Source: Candidatus Korobacter versatilis (GTDB lineage: Bacteria > Acidobacteriota > Terriglobia > Terriglobales > Acidobacteriaceae). From it: a stretch of DNA of 64,000 nucleotides. Where the stretch lies: contig JACPNR010000011.1 of NCBI GenBank assembly GCA_016185395.1, positions 186,001 through 250,000 of the forward strand, written 5' to 3'. The notes below the pieces were generated by a model, which made no database searches, was not told the DNA's origin, and was given only the letters and a program-made list of their open reading frames with translations. The position numbers and the translations under genes are program-made. Of the stretch, positions 17,295-31,237 are shown one piece after another. How positions within the stretch are numbered: the stretch's first letter is position 1; every line of letters begins with the position of its first letter.

Positions 17295-18242
17295 TCACCC
17301 ACGGCGAATGGGTTTCAGCGCCTTCTCGTAGAACCCTAGCACCCGCCTCTGGAACTCCGCCGGCTGCGCCGACGATGCTCCGCAGTGCGCGGCGCCGGGG
17401 ACATACCAGATGGTGACGTGGTCCGGAGCAGCGGCGCGGATGAGGCGCGATTCGCGCGGGCGAAGGTTGACGTCCAACAATCCGTGGATGAGCAGGACAG
17501 GGACAGGCGCAGCCTGGTATTCCGCTGAGCCGAGCGCCGCAGCGGGCGAGGCGCTCGTCATCTCCACGCCGTACTTCCAGGCGGCGTAACGCAGGCCCAC
17601 GTCCACGGTGGGCGTGAAGGCGGCGCGAGCTAGGGTGGGGGTGAGTTTGAGTCTATCGGCGATGCGATCGAAGGCGGCCTCGCGAAAGTCTCCGAAAGGC
17701 GACTCTGCGACGATGGCGCAGAGGCGGGGTTCGGTCCGCGCCGCTTGAACGATGATGCCCGCGCCCATGGACTCGCCGAAGCCGAAGACGCAGGTTGGCG
17801 ACTGGCGGTGGTAAAGCCAGGACGTCCATTGATGGACGTCGTCGGCCTCGCGGAGTCCGTAGGTCGCGAGCGCGCCGCCGCTCGCGCCATGCGCGCGCGC
17901 GTCCGGGAGCAGCACGCTGTAGCCGTGTTGCAGGAAGAGGCGGGCAAAGCCTCCCACGCCCTCGCGGTTATCGGAGACCCCGTGGAGCAGGATGACCGCC
18001 GACCCATTCCATTGTTGAGGTTGCGCGAACCAGGCGGCGAGCGGCGTGCCGTCAGCCGTGGCGATGGCGACGTCTTCGAGATGGGCGTGCATCTCCAGCG
18101 CAATACCCTGCGCTTCCTGCTCGTGGATGACGGGACGGCGTCCGGGATGGAGTGCGGCCTCGGCGAGGAAGATACCGGCGGCGACGGAGAGGGCGAGGTA
18201 CGTAGCGATGAGCGTGAGGATGATGGCGATGGTGCGGCGCAT
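17295..18242 (-). CDS. Membrane-anchored alpha/beta hydrolase
   Basis: 315 residues from the ATG at 18242. One N-terminal membrane segment (TIAIILTLIATYLALSVAAG), then an alpha/beta-hydrolase fold: oxyanion block VILLHGVSDNREG, nucleophile elbow GFGESMGAG (GxSxG), an acid/His end near LLIHGLLDVN and VPGAAHCG. The substrate is unknown; it belongs to the serine aminopeptidase/esterase-like group. A longer upstream reading to 18371 lacks family-like sequence. Confidence 0.8.
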   Translation of the reverse strand: MRRTIAIILTLIATYLALSVAAGIFLAEAALHPGRRPVIHEQEAQGIALEMHAHLEDVAIATADGTPLAAWFAQPQQWNGSAVILLHGVSDNREGVGGFARLFLQHGYSVLLPDARAHGASGGALATYGLREADDVHQWTSWLYHRQSPTCVFGFGESMGAGIIVQAARTEPRLCAIVAESPFGDFREAAFDRIADRLKLTPTLARAAFTPTVDVGLRYAAWKYGVEMTSASPAAALGSAEYQAAPVPVLLIHGLLDVNLRPRESRLIRAAAPDHVTIWYVPGAAHCGASSAQPAEFQRRVLGFYEKALKPIRRG

Positions 18243-18399
18243 GATGGAGGGTACGCAGTTTCGCGGTGGAGGTTCCGTGAAAGGCGCGCGGCCCAAAAGC
18301 GCGGGCGGAGTCGCCCGCGTCCCCACGAGCATGGCCAAAAGAAAAGCGCCGGCGAGGTCGCCGGCGCCCACCCTTCCGGGATGTTGTTAGTGGATGTTC

Positions 18400-21615
<3,216 letters not shown>

Positions 21616-21629
21616 CGTCATTCCCTCAG

Positions 21630-21684
21630 GGGCTAAAGCCCAAATCTGATCTTGGCCCTTGTACGGCACGACTGAAGTCGTGCC
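21630..21684. repeat. Two short perfect hairpins between the propeller and LolA-like genes
   Basis: GGGCT-AA-AGCCC at 21630-21641 and GGCACGACT-GA-AGTCGTGCC at 21665-21684. Neither has a T-run. The first is a shorter form of the palindrome at 22557-22574. Confidence 0.55.
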
Positions 21685-21704
21685 CTGTTACGAGGCGCTG
21701 CCTG

Positions 21705-22535
21705 CTACTGCTGCGGTGGCTTGGTCGCCGGCGGCTTGGGAGGCTCTGCCTTCTTCGTCCTGGCCGTGTTGCGGTCGGAGCCTTCGGCGGCCTTGGCTGC
21801 CGGCTGCGCGACCGGCGTGGCCGGCATCTTGAAGATCTGGGCGTCGAGCGGAGCGTTGGCTTCGATGGCGGTGTAGGTGATGGTGGGCGCATTGGCGAGG
21901 TCCTTGCGGCGTCCGGTGGTGACGACGAACGGCATGTACACGCCATTCACCTGCTTGTAAGAACCGAACTCGTTGAACGTCTCGCGCACCTGGCCACGCA
22001 CGAACTGCTGGCGCTCGGTGCGGAACTCGAGGAAGGTATCGGGGTCGAGATAGAAGTAGTAGATGTCGCCGTTCTTGAGCGTGACCTTGAGCTTGTAGGA
22101 GTCGTCGCCGTCGATGGTGGCGTGTCCCATGTACTCGATGGTCTCGCCTTTCTCCTTGGCGTCGACGAGCGGGCCGTAGAAATCGGAGTCTTCAACGATG
22201 TCGCGCATGTCGTCTTCGCCGAGCAGCTCGGCATCGCGGCGTCCCTCGAAGGGGTTGATCTGCCAGCCGACGCTGCCGTCGTAGGCCTGGATGTTGTCCA
22301 TGCCCTGCAGCGAGAAGGTAGAGCGCGCCTGGTTGGGCGCTTTGGCTTCCTGGTGCACCTGCGCGGTGAAGCCGTCGCCTTCCTGATAGCGGGCCTTGAA
22401 CTTCAATGTCTTGATGGCCTTGATCTTGTCTTCCCCGCCCTTGGCGGCGAGGTTCTTGGCGACGAGTTCTTCGGCGGTCTGGGCGAAGGCGATGCCCGAG
22501 AGGGAAAGGACCAGAGCGAACGCGATGCGACGCAT
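21705..22535 (-). CDS. LolA/outer-membrane lipoprotein-sorting-like periplasmic protein
   Basis: 276 residues with a signal peptide ending GIAFAQ. The start of the mature region (TAEELVAKNLAAKGGEDKIKAIKTLKF) and the beta-rich body with DGSVGWQINPFEG and YYFYLDPDTFLEFR resemble the LolA/LppX-like fold that carries lipid-modified cargo. The C-terminus (about 235-276) is a Lys/Pro/Ala-rich tail. Its direct role in lipoprotein transport is not shown by sequence alone. It is bracketed by short hairpin repeats on both sides. Confidence 0.65.
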   Translation of the reverse strand: MRRIAFALVLSLSGIAFAQTAEELVAKNLAAKGGEDKIKAIKTLKFKARYQEGDGFTAQVHQEAKAPNQARSTFSLQGMDNIQAYDGSVGWQINPFEGRRDAELLGEDDMRDIVEDSDFYGPLVDAKEKGETIEYMGHATIDGDDSYKLKVTLKNGDIYYFYLDPDTFLEFRTERQQFVRGQVRETFNEFGSYKQVNGVYMPFVVTTGRRKDLANAPTITYTAIEANAPLDAQIFKMPATPVAQPAAKAAEGSDRNTARTKKAEPPKPPATKPPQQ

Positions 22536-22556
22536 GTGTAGCTCCTTGGCGGTTCG

Positions 22557-22620
22557 CCGGGGCTAAAGCCCCGGGGAAATCTCTTGCGGACCCTTTGATC
22601 CCCCGCTTAGAAAGCGGGGG
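22557..22620. repeat. Two perfect hairpin repeats upstream of the LolA-like gene
   Basis: CCGGGGCT-AA-AGCCCCGG at 22557-22574 and CCCCCGCTT-AGA-AAGCGGGGG at 22600-22620. They lie in the 254-bp gap between the LolA-like gene and the TPR gene. No T-run follows either, so they look like repeats rather than terminators. Confidence 0.6.
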
Positions 22621-22694
22621 CTTCTACGGCTGATGAAGACCGTTGCGACTACACGAGCTTTTACGGCTGGTGAAGATTGTTGCAGCGCGCAGCG

Positions 22695-22736
22695 AAAAGC
22701 AGGTTCCTCGTCGCTACGCTCCTCGGAATGACAATC
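22695..22736. repeat. Intergenic palindromic repeat, copy B
   Basis: AAAAGCAGGTTCCTCG ... CTCGGAATGACAA. Same outer words and orientation as copy A at 12174-12212, with a different centre (TCGCTACGCTC). Confidence 0.5.
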
Positions 22737-22789
22737 TGTAGGGCCGACTTGCGGGCGGAAGTCTCCGCCTGCTTAGACGGAACGATTTC

Positions 22790-24481
<1,692 letters not shown>

Positions 24482-24636
24482 GGGACCTCCAAGGGTGTCG
24501 GGACGGAGGGTCGTTCGGCGCGAGAAAGTGTAAACCAGCGGCGGCGGCGGCTGCCAGCCGGCAAGAGGGAGAAGCAGGGATTCTCGCTCCCACCCAAGCA
24601 AACCCGGCTTGGGTGGGGCACCCACATTTCCGGTTG

Positions 24637-25191
24637 CTAAAGGTTTGCGCCGTAGGTGGCGCGCACGCGGACGGAGACGCGGAAGTACGTGACCCAGACG
24701 GCGAGGAAGGCGGCGACGCGAAACCATGCGGTGATCAGCCAGAAATTGAACCCAACCGCGTGCGTTTCGCGGAAGGACGTGACAAATCCCCAGAGCGAGA
24801 GCAGGAGCACCGCGGCGAAGTAGACGCGGAGGAAGACGAGTGCCGCCTTGGCCCCGATCCAGAGCTGTATCCCCGTGACCACGCCGTAGAGCGTCAAGCC
24901 GAAAGAGAGCAACAGCGGCACCTGAAATCCGTAGTGCAAGTAAAAGACCAGCCGCAGGTCCCAGAGTGGATCGATGACCGTGATCCAGATGCAGAAGAGC
25001 AGGAGCCATCCGCCGACGCCGCGCAGTTCGCTGGCTTGCGGCTGCGTGGACATGGCGGGCGCTACGGCAGCCGACGCTGCTTCGGCGGGCGCCGCGGGAG
25101 CGACGGGCGGCGCCGTCGCGAGTTCGGTGCCGCAGTAGTTGCAGAAGCGCTCGGAGCCTTGGGCGGGTTGCGCACAGGTCGGACAGAGCAT
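24637..25191 (-). CDS. Zinc-ribbon membrane protein of the DUF2569 type
   Basis: 184 residues. An N-terminal zinc ribbon (CPTCAQ and CNYCGT) and an Ala/Pro linker precede four hydrophobic segments beginning at LRGVGGWLLLFCIWITV, the usual DUF2569 opening. Function unknown. It sits 11 bp upstream of the arginase stop on the same strand, so the two could share a transcript. Confidence 0.75.
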   Translation of the reverse strand: MLCPTCAQPAQGSERFCNYCGTELATAPPVAPAAPAEAASAAVAPAMSTQPQASELRGVGGWLLLFCIWITVIDPLWDLRLVFYLHYGFQVPLLLSFGLTLYGVVTGIQLWIGAKAALVFLRVYFAAVLLLSLWGFVTSFRETHAVGFNFWLITAWFRVAAFLAVWVTYFRVSVRVRATYGANL

Positions 25192-25202
25192 GGCCGGGAA
25201 GC

Positions 25203-26156
25203 TTACAGTATTTTCTTGCCGAAGGCGCTGAGCGAAAGCTCGACCGCGAGGTCGGCGGTGCGGTTGTGCTCGTCGATGACGGGGTTGACCTCGACGATCT
25301 CGAACGAGGTCATGCGGCCGTGGTCAGCGATGATCTCCATCGCCAGGTGGGCCTCGCGGTAAGTAGCACCGCCGCGGACGGGGGTGCCGACGCCGGGCGC
25401 GTCCTCGGGATCGATCCAGTCCATGTCGAGCGAGACGTGGTAGCCGGCGGTGCCGCGTCCGGCCATGCGCAGCGCTTCCTCGATGATGGTGCGCATGCCG
25501 CGCTCGTCGATGTCGCGCATGGTGAAGACCTCGACGCCGGCGCGGCGCACGTTCTCCTTCTCCACCGCGTCGATGTCGCGGATGCCGACCAGCACGCAGT
25601 TCTCGGGCGCGACCTTGGGCGCGAAGCCGAAGATGTTGGAGAGCTCGGCGGGACCGAGTCCCATGATGGCCGCGAGCGGCATGCCGTGCACGTTGCCGCT
25701 GGGCGAGGTGTCGGGCGTGTTGATGTCGGTGTGGGCGTCGATCCAGATGAGCCCGACCTTCTGGTTCTGCCGGCGGTAGAACTCGGCCACGCCGGCGACC
25801 GTGCCGGCCGCGACCGAATGGTCGCCGCCGAGGACGATGGGCGTCTTGCCGGCTTCGAGCGTCTTGACCACCAGCTCGGCGTGCTTGGTGCAGGTGGCGG
25901 TGATCTCCTTCAGATACTTGGCGTGTGGCGAGCCTTCCTTCTTCTGCTCGGCGATGGCGACGGCGACGTTGCCGGCGTCTTCCACGGTGTGTCCGATGGC
26001 TTCGAGGCGGGCCTCGAGCCCCGCCACGCGGACCGCAGAAGGGCCCATGTCCACGCCGCGGCGCGAGGCACCCAGGTCGAGCGGCACGCCGATCACCCGC
26101 AACTTCTTCGGGTTGATGGTGGGGATAGGCGGCGGAATGGGAGGCATGGTGGCCAT
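25203..26156 (-). CDS. rocF: Arginase (ureohydrolase family)
   Basis: 317 residues from the ATG at 26156. It hydrolyses arginine to ornithine and urea with a two-manganese centre. Metal-binding motifs GGDHSVAAG, WIDAHTDINTPDTSPSGNVHG and SLDMDWIDP are all present, and the opening VIGVPLDLGASRRGVDMGP is arginase-like rather than agmatinase-like. No urease or ornithine genes are adjacent. Confidence 0.88.
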   Translation of the reverse strand: MATMPPIPPPIPTINPKKLRVIGVPLDLGASRRGVDMGPSAVRVAGLEARLEAIGHTVEDAGNVAVAIAEQKKEGSPHAKYLKEITATCTKHAELVVKTLEAGKTPIVLGGDHSVAAGTVAGVAEFYRRQNQKVGLIWIDAHTDINTPDTSPSGNVHGMPLAAIMGLGPAELSNIFGFAPKVAPENCVLVGIRDIDAVEKENVRRAGVEVFTMRDIDERGMRTIIEEALRMAGRGTAGYHVSLDMDWIDPEDAPGVGTPVRGGATYREAHLAMEIIADHGRMTSFEIVEVNPVIDEHNRTADLAVELSLSAFGKKIL

Positions 26157-26325
26157 AAGGTGTCCCCCGGCAGAGACGCCGGAAACCTCTATTCTAAATG
26201 GCGGCGGTAGGGTTGCCGCAGAAGGGAACCAGCGACGCCAAGCTGGCAACGCAAGTTATTGAAAAGAAACGCGCTTTCCGCTTTCCGCTTTTCGGGCAGC
26301 AGAGAGCGGACAGCGGAAGGCGCAC

Positions 26326-27651
26326 TTACGGGTAGATCCGCGTCAGGGTACGCGCGAACGGGATGGTCTCGCGGACGTGTTCCAGTCCGCAGATCCATGC
26401 GACGGCGCGCTCGATGCCCATGCCGAAGCCGGCGTGCGGCACGCCGCCGTACTTGCGCAGGTCGAGGTACCACTTGAAGGCTTCCTCGGGAAGCTCGTGC
26501 TCCTTGATGCGCTGCGCCAGCTTCTCGTAGGAGCCGATGCGCTGCGAGCCGCCGATGATCTCGCCGTAACCTTCCGGCGCGAGCACGTCCACGCAGAGCG
26601 CTTTCGAGGGATCCTGCGGGTCGGGCTCCATGTAGAACGCCTTCACCTTGGCCGGGTAGCGGTGCACCATCACCGGGCGGTCGAACTTGTTCGAGAGGTA
26701 GGTCTCGTCGGGGGAACCAAGGTCGCCGCCGTATTCAAACTTCTGTTCGAGCTCGCCTTTGGCGTGGCCTTCCTGCAGCATCTTCACGGCTTCGTCGTAG
26801 CTGATGCGCGGGAACGGCGCCTCGATCTTCTCGAGCGTGGCGACGTCGCGCTCGATGGTGACGAGGTCGGCGCGCCGGCGCTCGAGCACGCGCTTCACGA
26901 TGTGGGTGATGAATTGCTCGGCCAGTTCCATCAGTCCGTCGAGCTCGAGGAACGCGACTTCGGGCTCGACCATCCAGAACTCGGTGAGGTGGCGGCGCGT
27001 CTTCGATTTCTCCGCGCGGAACGTCGGACCGAACGAGTACACCTTGCCCAGCGCCATGGCGGTGGCTTCGATGTAGAGCTGGCCACTCTGCGTGAGGAAG
27101 GCGGGATCGTTGAAATAGTCGACTTCAAAGAGCGTGCTGGTGCCTTCGCACGCCGCGGGCGTGAGGATGGGCGGGTCGGTGAGCACGAAGTCGCGCTCGT
27201 TGAAGAACTCGCGCGCGGCGTTCTCGATCTCGGCGCGGATGCGCAGAATGGCGGCCTGCCGCGGCGTCCGCACCCAGAGGTGGCGGTGCTCCATCAGGAA
27301 ATCGACGCCGTGTTCCTTGAGCGAGATGGGGAACGGATCTTCCGTGGGGACCTTCTGCACGACCTCGACGCTCTCCACGTCCATCTCGTAGCCGCCGGGC
27401 GCGCGCTTGTCGGCGCGGACCTTGCCGGTAACGATCACGCTCGACTCGAGCGTGAGGTGCTTCACCGTCTCGAAGACCTCGGGCGCGACCGCGTTCTTCG
27501 CGACCACGCCCTGGATGACGCCGGAGCCATCGCGGAAGATGGGAAACAGCAGCTTGCCGCTCTCGCGCAGGTTGTAGAGCCAGCCGCGCAGGGTGACGGT
27601 CTCGCCGTCGTGCCGGCCGATCTGGGTGATGCTGGTGACTGGAGAGGCCAT
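26326..27651 (-). CDS. asnS: Asparaginyl-tRNA synthetase
   Basis: 441 residues from the ATG at 27651. Class II aminoacyl-tRNA synthetase. An N-terminal OB fold ([16 protein letters not shown]) is followed by the catalytic core with motif 2 [22 protein letters not shown] and motif 3 [13 protein letters not shown]. The C-terminus ends ARTLTRIYP, normal for AsnRS; AspRS would carry an inserted GAD domain. Presence of AsnRS means that asparagine can be charged directly. Confidence 0.94.
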   Translation of the reverse strand: MASPVTSITQIGRHDGETVTLRGWLYNLRESGKLLFPIFRDGSGVIQGVVAKNAVAPEVFETVKHLTLESSVIVTGKVRADKRAPGGYEMDVESVEVVQKVPTEDPFPISLKEHGVDFLMEHRHLWVRTPRQAAILRIRAEIENAAREFFNERDFVLTDPPILTPAACEGTSTLFEVDYFNDPAFLTQSGQLYIEATAMALGKVYSFGPTFRAEKSKTRRHLTEFWMVEPEVAFLELDGLMELAEQFITHIVKRVLERRRADLVTIERDVATLEKIEAPFPRISYDEAVKMLQEGHAKGELEQKFEYGGDLGSPDETYLSNKFDRPVMVHRYPAKVKAFYMEPDPQDPSKALCVDVLAPEGYGEIIGGSQRIGSYEKLAQRIKEHELPEEAFKWYLDLRKYGGVPHAGFGMGIERAVAWICGLEHVRETIPFARTLTRIYP

Positions 27652-27671
27652 AAGGGAATATTCGATTCTAC

Positions 27672-27822
27672 AGGAAGCTTTTCGCCGCAGATTGACGCTG
27701 ATGAACGCAGAAGAGGAAAACCTTTTCGCCACGGGTTAACACGGATGAACACAGATCAGGAAAAGCAAAGGCAAAGACTTATCCGTGCGATCCGTGTTAA
27801 TCCGTGGCGAAAAAGGGTTTAG
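27672..27822. repeat. Intergenic repeat block with imperfect 24-bp inverted repeat
   Basis: The gap between asnS and the isomerase gene is filled by repeats. CGCCGCAGATTGACGCTGAT is shared in part with 17.16 kb. TTTTCGCCACGG then TTAACACGGAT (about 27725-27748) pairs with ATCCGTGTTAA then CCGTGGCGAAAA (about 27796-27820) with one mismatch. The right arm ends at the isomerase stop. Confidence 0.6.
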
Positions 27823-28652
27823 CGATTCGCGGCGGCGGTGGAGGCGGCCTGCTCGAGGCGGGTGAACGCGTCCTTCATTCCCTGGACGGCGTCCTGGCCC
27901 TGGCCATCGATCTCGAGCAGCAGCGGCGGCTTCTGCGGCGCGGACTCGAGCAGGCGCATGGTGTTTGGCCAGTCGATGTTTCCCTTCGACGGCCAGAGGT
28001 GGGAATCCTTGTCACGCAAGTTGTCGTGCACGTGCAGCGAGCGGATGAGCGGCGCGAGGCGGTCGAAGGTGGGCTCCACGCCGTCTGCCAGATGCGCATG
28101 GCCGACATCGAAGCACACGGCGACGTCGCGCACGTTGTGGACGAAGTCGAGGAGCCTTTGCGCGGTCGAAAATTCGTTCGGGATGTTCTCGACCAGCAAG
28201 GTGACGCCGAGCGGCTTGGCGAACGCCTGGATGTGCTCGATGGAATTCACGCCGGCTTCGAACTTGGCTTCGTCCCACTCCTCGAACTGGTTCCCCATGT
28301 GCTGCACCAGGTACTGGAAGGGCAGCGTCTCGGCGACTTCCACGGCGCGCTTGACCTCATCCATGGCGGCGATGCGGCGCGCGCGGTCTTTCTCGAGCAC
28401 GTTCACCGCGGGCGCTCCGGCCTTGGCCCATTCGTAATCCGAATACATGGGCGAGTGCATGGAGTGGAACGGGACGCCGGAATCGCGGAACCATCCGGCA
28501 AGTTCCTTGATGTGCTGCTTCGAGGTGTAGTCGAAGTGTCCGCGGGCGCCGAAGATCTCGATGGCCTGCGCGCCGCCAGAGACGAGTTTATCGAGCAGGC
28601 CGGGATGCAGCCGGTCTTTCACGAAGACGTAAGTGGACATCGCGCGCAGCAT
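27819..28652 (-). CDS. Sugar phosphate isomerase/epimerase-like TIM-barrel protein
   Basis: 277 residues, ATG at 28652 with AAGGA just upstream. Xylose-isomerase-like (AP endonuclease 2) fold: AIEIFGARGHFDY, FHSMHSPMYSD, LLVENIPNEF, VCFDVGHAHLADG, LHVHDN and a metal-binding LLEIDG near the C-terminus. The His/Asp/Glu pattern supports a metal-dependent isomerase or epimerase. The substrate is unknown and no sugar genes flank it. Confidence 0.75.
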   Translation of the reverse strand: MLRAMSTYVFVKDRLHPGLLDKLVSGGAQAIEIFGARGHFDYTSKQHIKELAGWFRDSGVPFHSMHSPMYSDYEWAKAGAPAVNVLEKDRARRIAAMDEVKRAVEVAETLPFQYLVQHMGNQFEEWDEAKFEAGVNSIEHIQAFAKPLGVTLLVENIPNEFSTAQRLLDFVHNVRDVAVCFDVGHAHLADGVEPTFDRLAPLIRSLHVHDNLRDKDSHLWPSKGNIDWPNTMRLLESAPQKPPLLLEIDGQGQDAVQGMKDAFTRLEQAASTAAANR

Positions 28653-28689
28653 GGAATCCTTCGAGGCTAGCCGAGTGAGCGCGGACAGT

Positions 28690-28781
28690 CAACAAACCAA
28701 ATCCACCCCAGAGACACAGAGGCACAGAGGAATCAGGTTTTTTCTTTGTCTTCTCTGTGTCTCTGTCTGTGGTAGGTGTGC
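28690..28781. repeat. Inverted repeat made of CACAGAG words
   Basis: CCAGAGACACAGAGGCACAG (from about 28709) faces CTCTGTGTCTCTG (about 28757-28769) across a T-rich centre (GGTTTTTTCTTTG). The T-run could also make it act as a terminator for one strand, but the ggt stop lies to its right. Confidence 0.45.
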
Positions 28782-30515
28782 TCAGTATCCCAGCGCGCGG
28801 CCGTTCGAGCGCGGGTCGGTGGCGCCGAGGAGTTCGCCGGACGTTGGATCCACCATGATGCATTCGCCGTCGGACCAGTAACTCTTGATGAGGAACTTGT
28901 GGCCGCGCTCGGCGAGCGCGCGGAGGGTGTCGGGCGAGAAGCCGTAACGCTCGATGCGTATCTCGTCCGGCAGCCACTGGTGGTGGAAGCGGGGCGCGGC
29001 GACGGCTTGCTGCACGTCGAGCCCGTAATCGGTGACGCCGAGGATGATGTTCAGCACGGTGGAGATGATGCGCGGGCCGCCGGGCGAGCCGAGCACGAGA
29101 AAGAGCTTGCCGTCCTTGAGCACCATCGCCGGCGCCATAGCGGAGAGCGGGCGCTTGCCGGGCTGGATGGCGTTGGCCTCGCTCTGGATGAGGCTGTAGG
29201 TGTTGGGCTGGCCGGGCGCGGAGGTGAAGTCGTCCATCTCGTCGTTGAGCAGGAAGCCGAGCTTCTCCACGGTGACGCGCGAACCGAAAGAATCGTTGAG
29301 CGTGGTGGTGACGGCGACCGCGTTTCCCGCGGCGTCGATGATGGAGTAGTGCGTGGTGTGCTCGGGCTCGCGGATGGCGGCGTGGGTTCTGTTCAAAAAA
29401 GCGACGACGTCCATGCCTTCGAACGCCGGCCGCTTCAGCTCGGCGCTGGGCGTGGCGTGCTGGGGATCGATGGAGCGGCGCCAGGCCTCGGCGTACTTCT
29501 TGTCGAGCAGTTGCGCCACGGGAGCGGTGGCGAAGTCGGTGTCGCCGAGAAGGTCGGAGCGGTCGTAGAACGCGCGGCGCAGCGCCTCGACGGTGAGGTG
29601 CATGGAATCGGCGGAGCGGCTGCCGAGCTGTGCGAGGTCATAGCCTTCGAGGATGTTGAGCGTCTCGATGAGCGTGATGCCGCCCGAGGACGGCGGCGGC
29701 GCGCCGATGATCTCGTATCCGCGATACCGCCCGCGCACCGGCCGGCGGTCTTTGACCTCGTAGGCCGCGAGGTCTCGGGCGGTGACGAGACCTCCGCCTT
29801 GCTGGATGAACGCGGCCAGCTCGCGCGCCATGCTTCCCTTGTAGAACTCCATCGGGTCGCGCGCCAGGCGCTCGAGCGTGCGCGCCAGCTCGGGCTGGCG
29901 CAGCAGGTCACCTTGCTCGTACGGCTTATTCGTGCGCGGGTTGGACAGGAAAATGCGTTTCGACGTCGGGAAGTCTGCGAGTTCCTTGACGTCGGGATCG
30001 AGGATGTCCTCCGCGTCTTCCTGCGAGAAGCGGAAGCCGGAGCGCGCGAGCTGGATGGCGGGGGCGACCAGCGACGCCCACTTCAGCTTCCCCCATTTCC
30101 TGTGCGCGTAGTACATGCCGGCGACCGAGCCGGGCACGGCGATGGCCTTGTAGCCGACGAGGCTGGCGGCCGGCTTTACATGGTTGCCGACATACATGTC
30201 ACGCGTGGCGGCGGCCGGGGCTTTCTCGCGGTAGTCCACGAAGTGCGTGTCGCCGGAGGCGAAGCGGACGAGCATGAAGCCGCCACCGCCGATGTTCCCT
30301 GCCTGCGGATGGACGACGGCGAGCGCGAAGCCGGTGGCCACGGCGGCGTCCACGGCGTTGCCGCCACGGCGAAGCGTGTCTACTCCCGCGCGCGAGGCCA
30401 GCTCATGGACGCTGACGACCATGGCATGGCGTGCGTGCTTGGTTCGGAGCGGAGCCTGGGCGTGAGCGAGGGAAACGGCAAGTAGGACGAGGACGATGGA
30501 TGCGCGGCGCCGCAT
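28782..30515 (-). CDS. ggt: Gamma-glutamyltransferase (glutathione hydrolase) proenzyme
   Basis: 577 residues from the ATG at 30515. Exported (signal about 1-20, ending SLAHAQ). It cleaves gamma-glutamyl bonds such as in glutathione; the precursor self-cleaves before the catalytic Thr, here the first Thr of EHTTHYSIIDAAGN. Other family blocks: GGNAVDAAVATGFALAVVHP, GNIGGGGFMLVR, SAPGQPNTYSLI and GSPGGPRIISTVLNII. Length and order are normal. A longer upstream reading to 30620 lacks family sequence. Confidence 0.93.
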   Translation of the reverse strand: MRRRASIVLVLLAVSLAHAQAPLRTKHARHAMVVSVHELASRAGVDTLRRGGNAVDAAVATGFALAVVHPQAGNIGGGGFMLVRFASGDTHFVDYREKAPAAATRDMYVGNHVKPAASLVGYKAIAVPGSVAGMYYAHRKWGKLKWASLVAPAIQLARSGFRFSQEDAEDILDPDVKELADFPTSKRIFLSNPRTNKPYEQGDLLRQPELARTLERLARDPMEFYKGSMARELAAFIQQGGGLVTARDLAAYEVKDRRPVRGRYRGYEIIGAPPPSSGGITLIETLNILEGYDLAQLGSRSADSMHLTVEALRRAFYDRSDLLGDTDFATAPVAQLLDKKYAEAWRRSIDPQHATPSAELKRPAFEGMDVVAFLNRTHAAIREPEHTTHYSIIDAAGNAVAVTTTLNDSFGSRVTVEKLGFLLNDEMDDFTSAPGQPNTYSLIQSEANAIQPGKRPLSAMAPAMVLKDGKLFLVLGSPGGPRIISTVLNIILGVTDYGLDVQQAVAAPRFHHQWLPDEIRIERYGFSPDTLRALAERGHKFLIKSYWSDGECIMVDPTSGELLGATDPRSNGRALGY

Positions 30516-30691
30516 GGCTTCCGAGTCTAATCTCACACGCGGCTGTTTCGCGAGGCTAGGGATGCTTCGACTCCGGCGGCCAAATGCCGGCCGCCTGCGC
30601 TCCGCATGACTCTCGGTCAAGATTTTTCATTGGGCGCGCCCTTCCGGTCATATAACCACTAGGTTCCACTCACTCATAGGACGGATGCCTG

Positions 30692-31237
30692 ATGCACCCG
30701 GACGAGCTGCGGGCACAACTCGAAGCGCTGCACCGGGAAAGCTTCGGCTGGGCGCTCGCCTGCTCGGATGGCGACGCCGCCCGCGCGGAGAGCGTGCTGC
30801 AACGCAGCTACTTGAAGGTGCTCGAGAGCGCGGGCACGTCTTCGTTCCAGGCGCGCTCGAGTTTCAAGACCTGGTTCTTCGGCGTGGTGCGCAACACGGC
30901 GGCCGAAGAGCGCCGGCGATGGATATGGCGGAAGCTGCGGTTGCTGCCGCAGGAATCCGCCGACGCGGTGGCTTCGGAACGGAAGCCGGCGGAGCAGTCG
31001 CTGGCCGAGTCGGAATTGCGCGAGCACTTCCGCCGGATGCTGGGCGAGCTGCCGCGGCGACAGCGCGAGGTGCTGCATCTGGTCTTCTACCAGGAGCTGA
31101 CGCTGGAAGAAGCGGCGGTGGCGATGGCGGTCGGCATCGGGTCGGCGCGGACGCACTACGAGCGCGGCAAGAAGAAGTTGCGCGCGATGCTGGAGAAGGA
31201 GCAGGTGGTTGCTGAGACCAGACGAGCACGAGCGTAG
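30692..31237 (+). CDS. ECF-type RNA polymerase sigma factor
   Basis: 181 residues. Region 2 is about 20-85 (LKVLESAGTSSFQARSSFKTWFFGVVRNTAAEERRR) and region 4 about 110-170 (LGELPRRQREVLHLVFYQELTLEEAAVAM, an HTH). ECF factors redirect RNA polymerase under stress. It overlaps the next gene by 29 bp, and that gene encodes a single-span membrane protein, the usual layout of a sigma/anti-sigma pair. Confidence 0.88.
   Translation: MHPDELRAQLEALHRESFGWALACSDGDAARAESVLQRSYLKVLESAGTSSFQARSSFKTWFFGVVRNTAAEERRRWIWRKLRLLPQESADAVASERKPAEQSLAESELREHFRRMLGELPRRQREVLHLVFYQELTLEEAAVAMAVGIGSARTHYERGKKKLRAMLEKEQVVAETRRARA

Noticed and set aside
28776..30485. Open plus-strand frame of 569 codons
   Set aside because: Antisense to ggt, which has the conserved catalytic Thr and normal length.
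31209..31237. Overlap of sigma and membrane-protein genes as a frameshift
   Set aside because: Both frames make sense up to their ends and a start codon lies at the overlap, so coupled genes are more likely than one broken gene.
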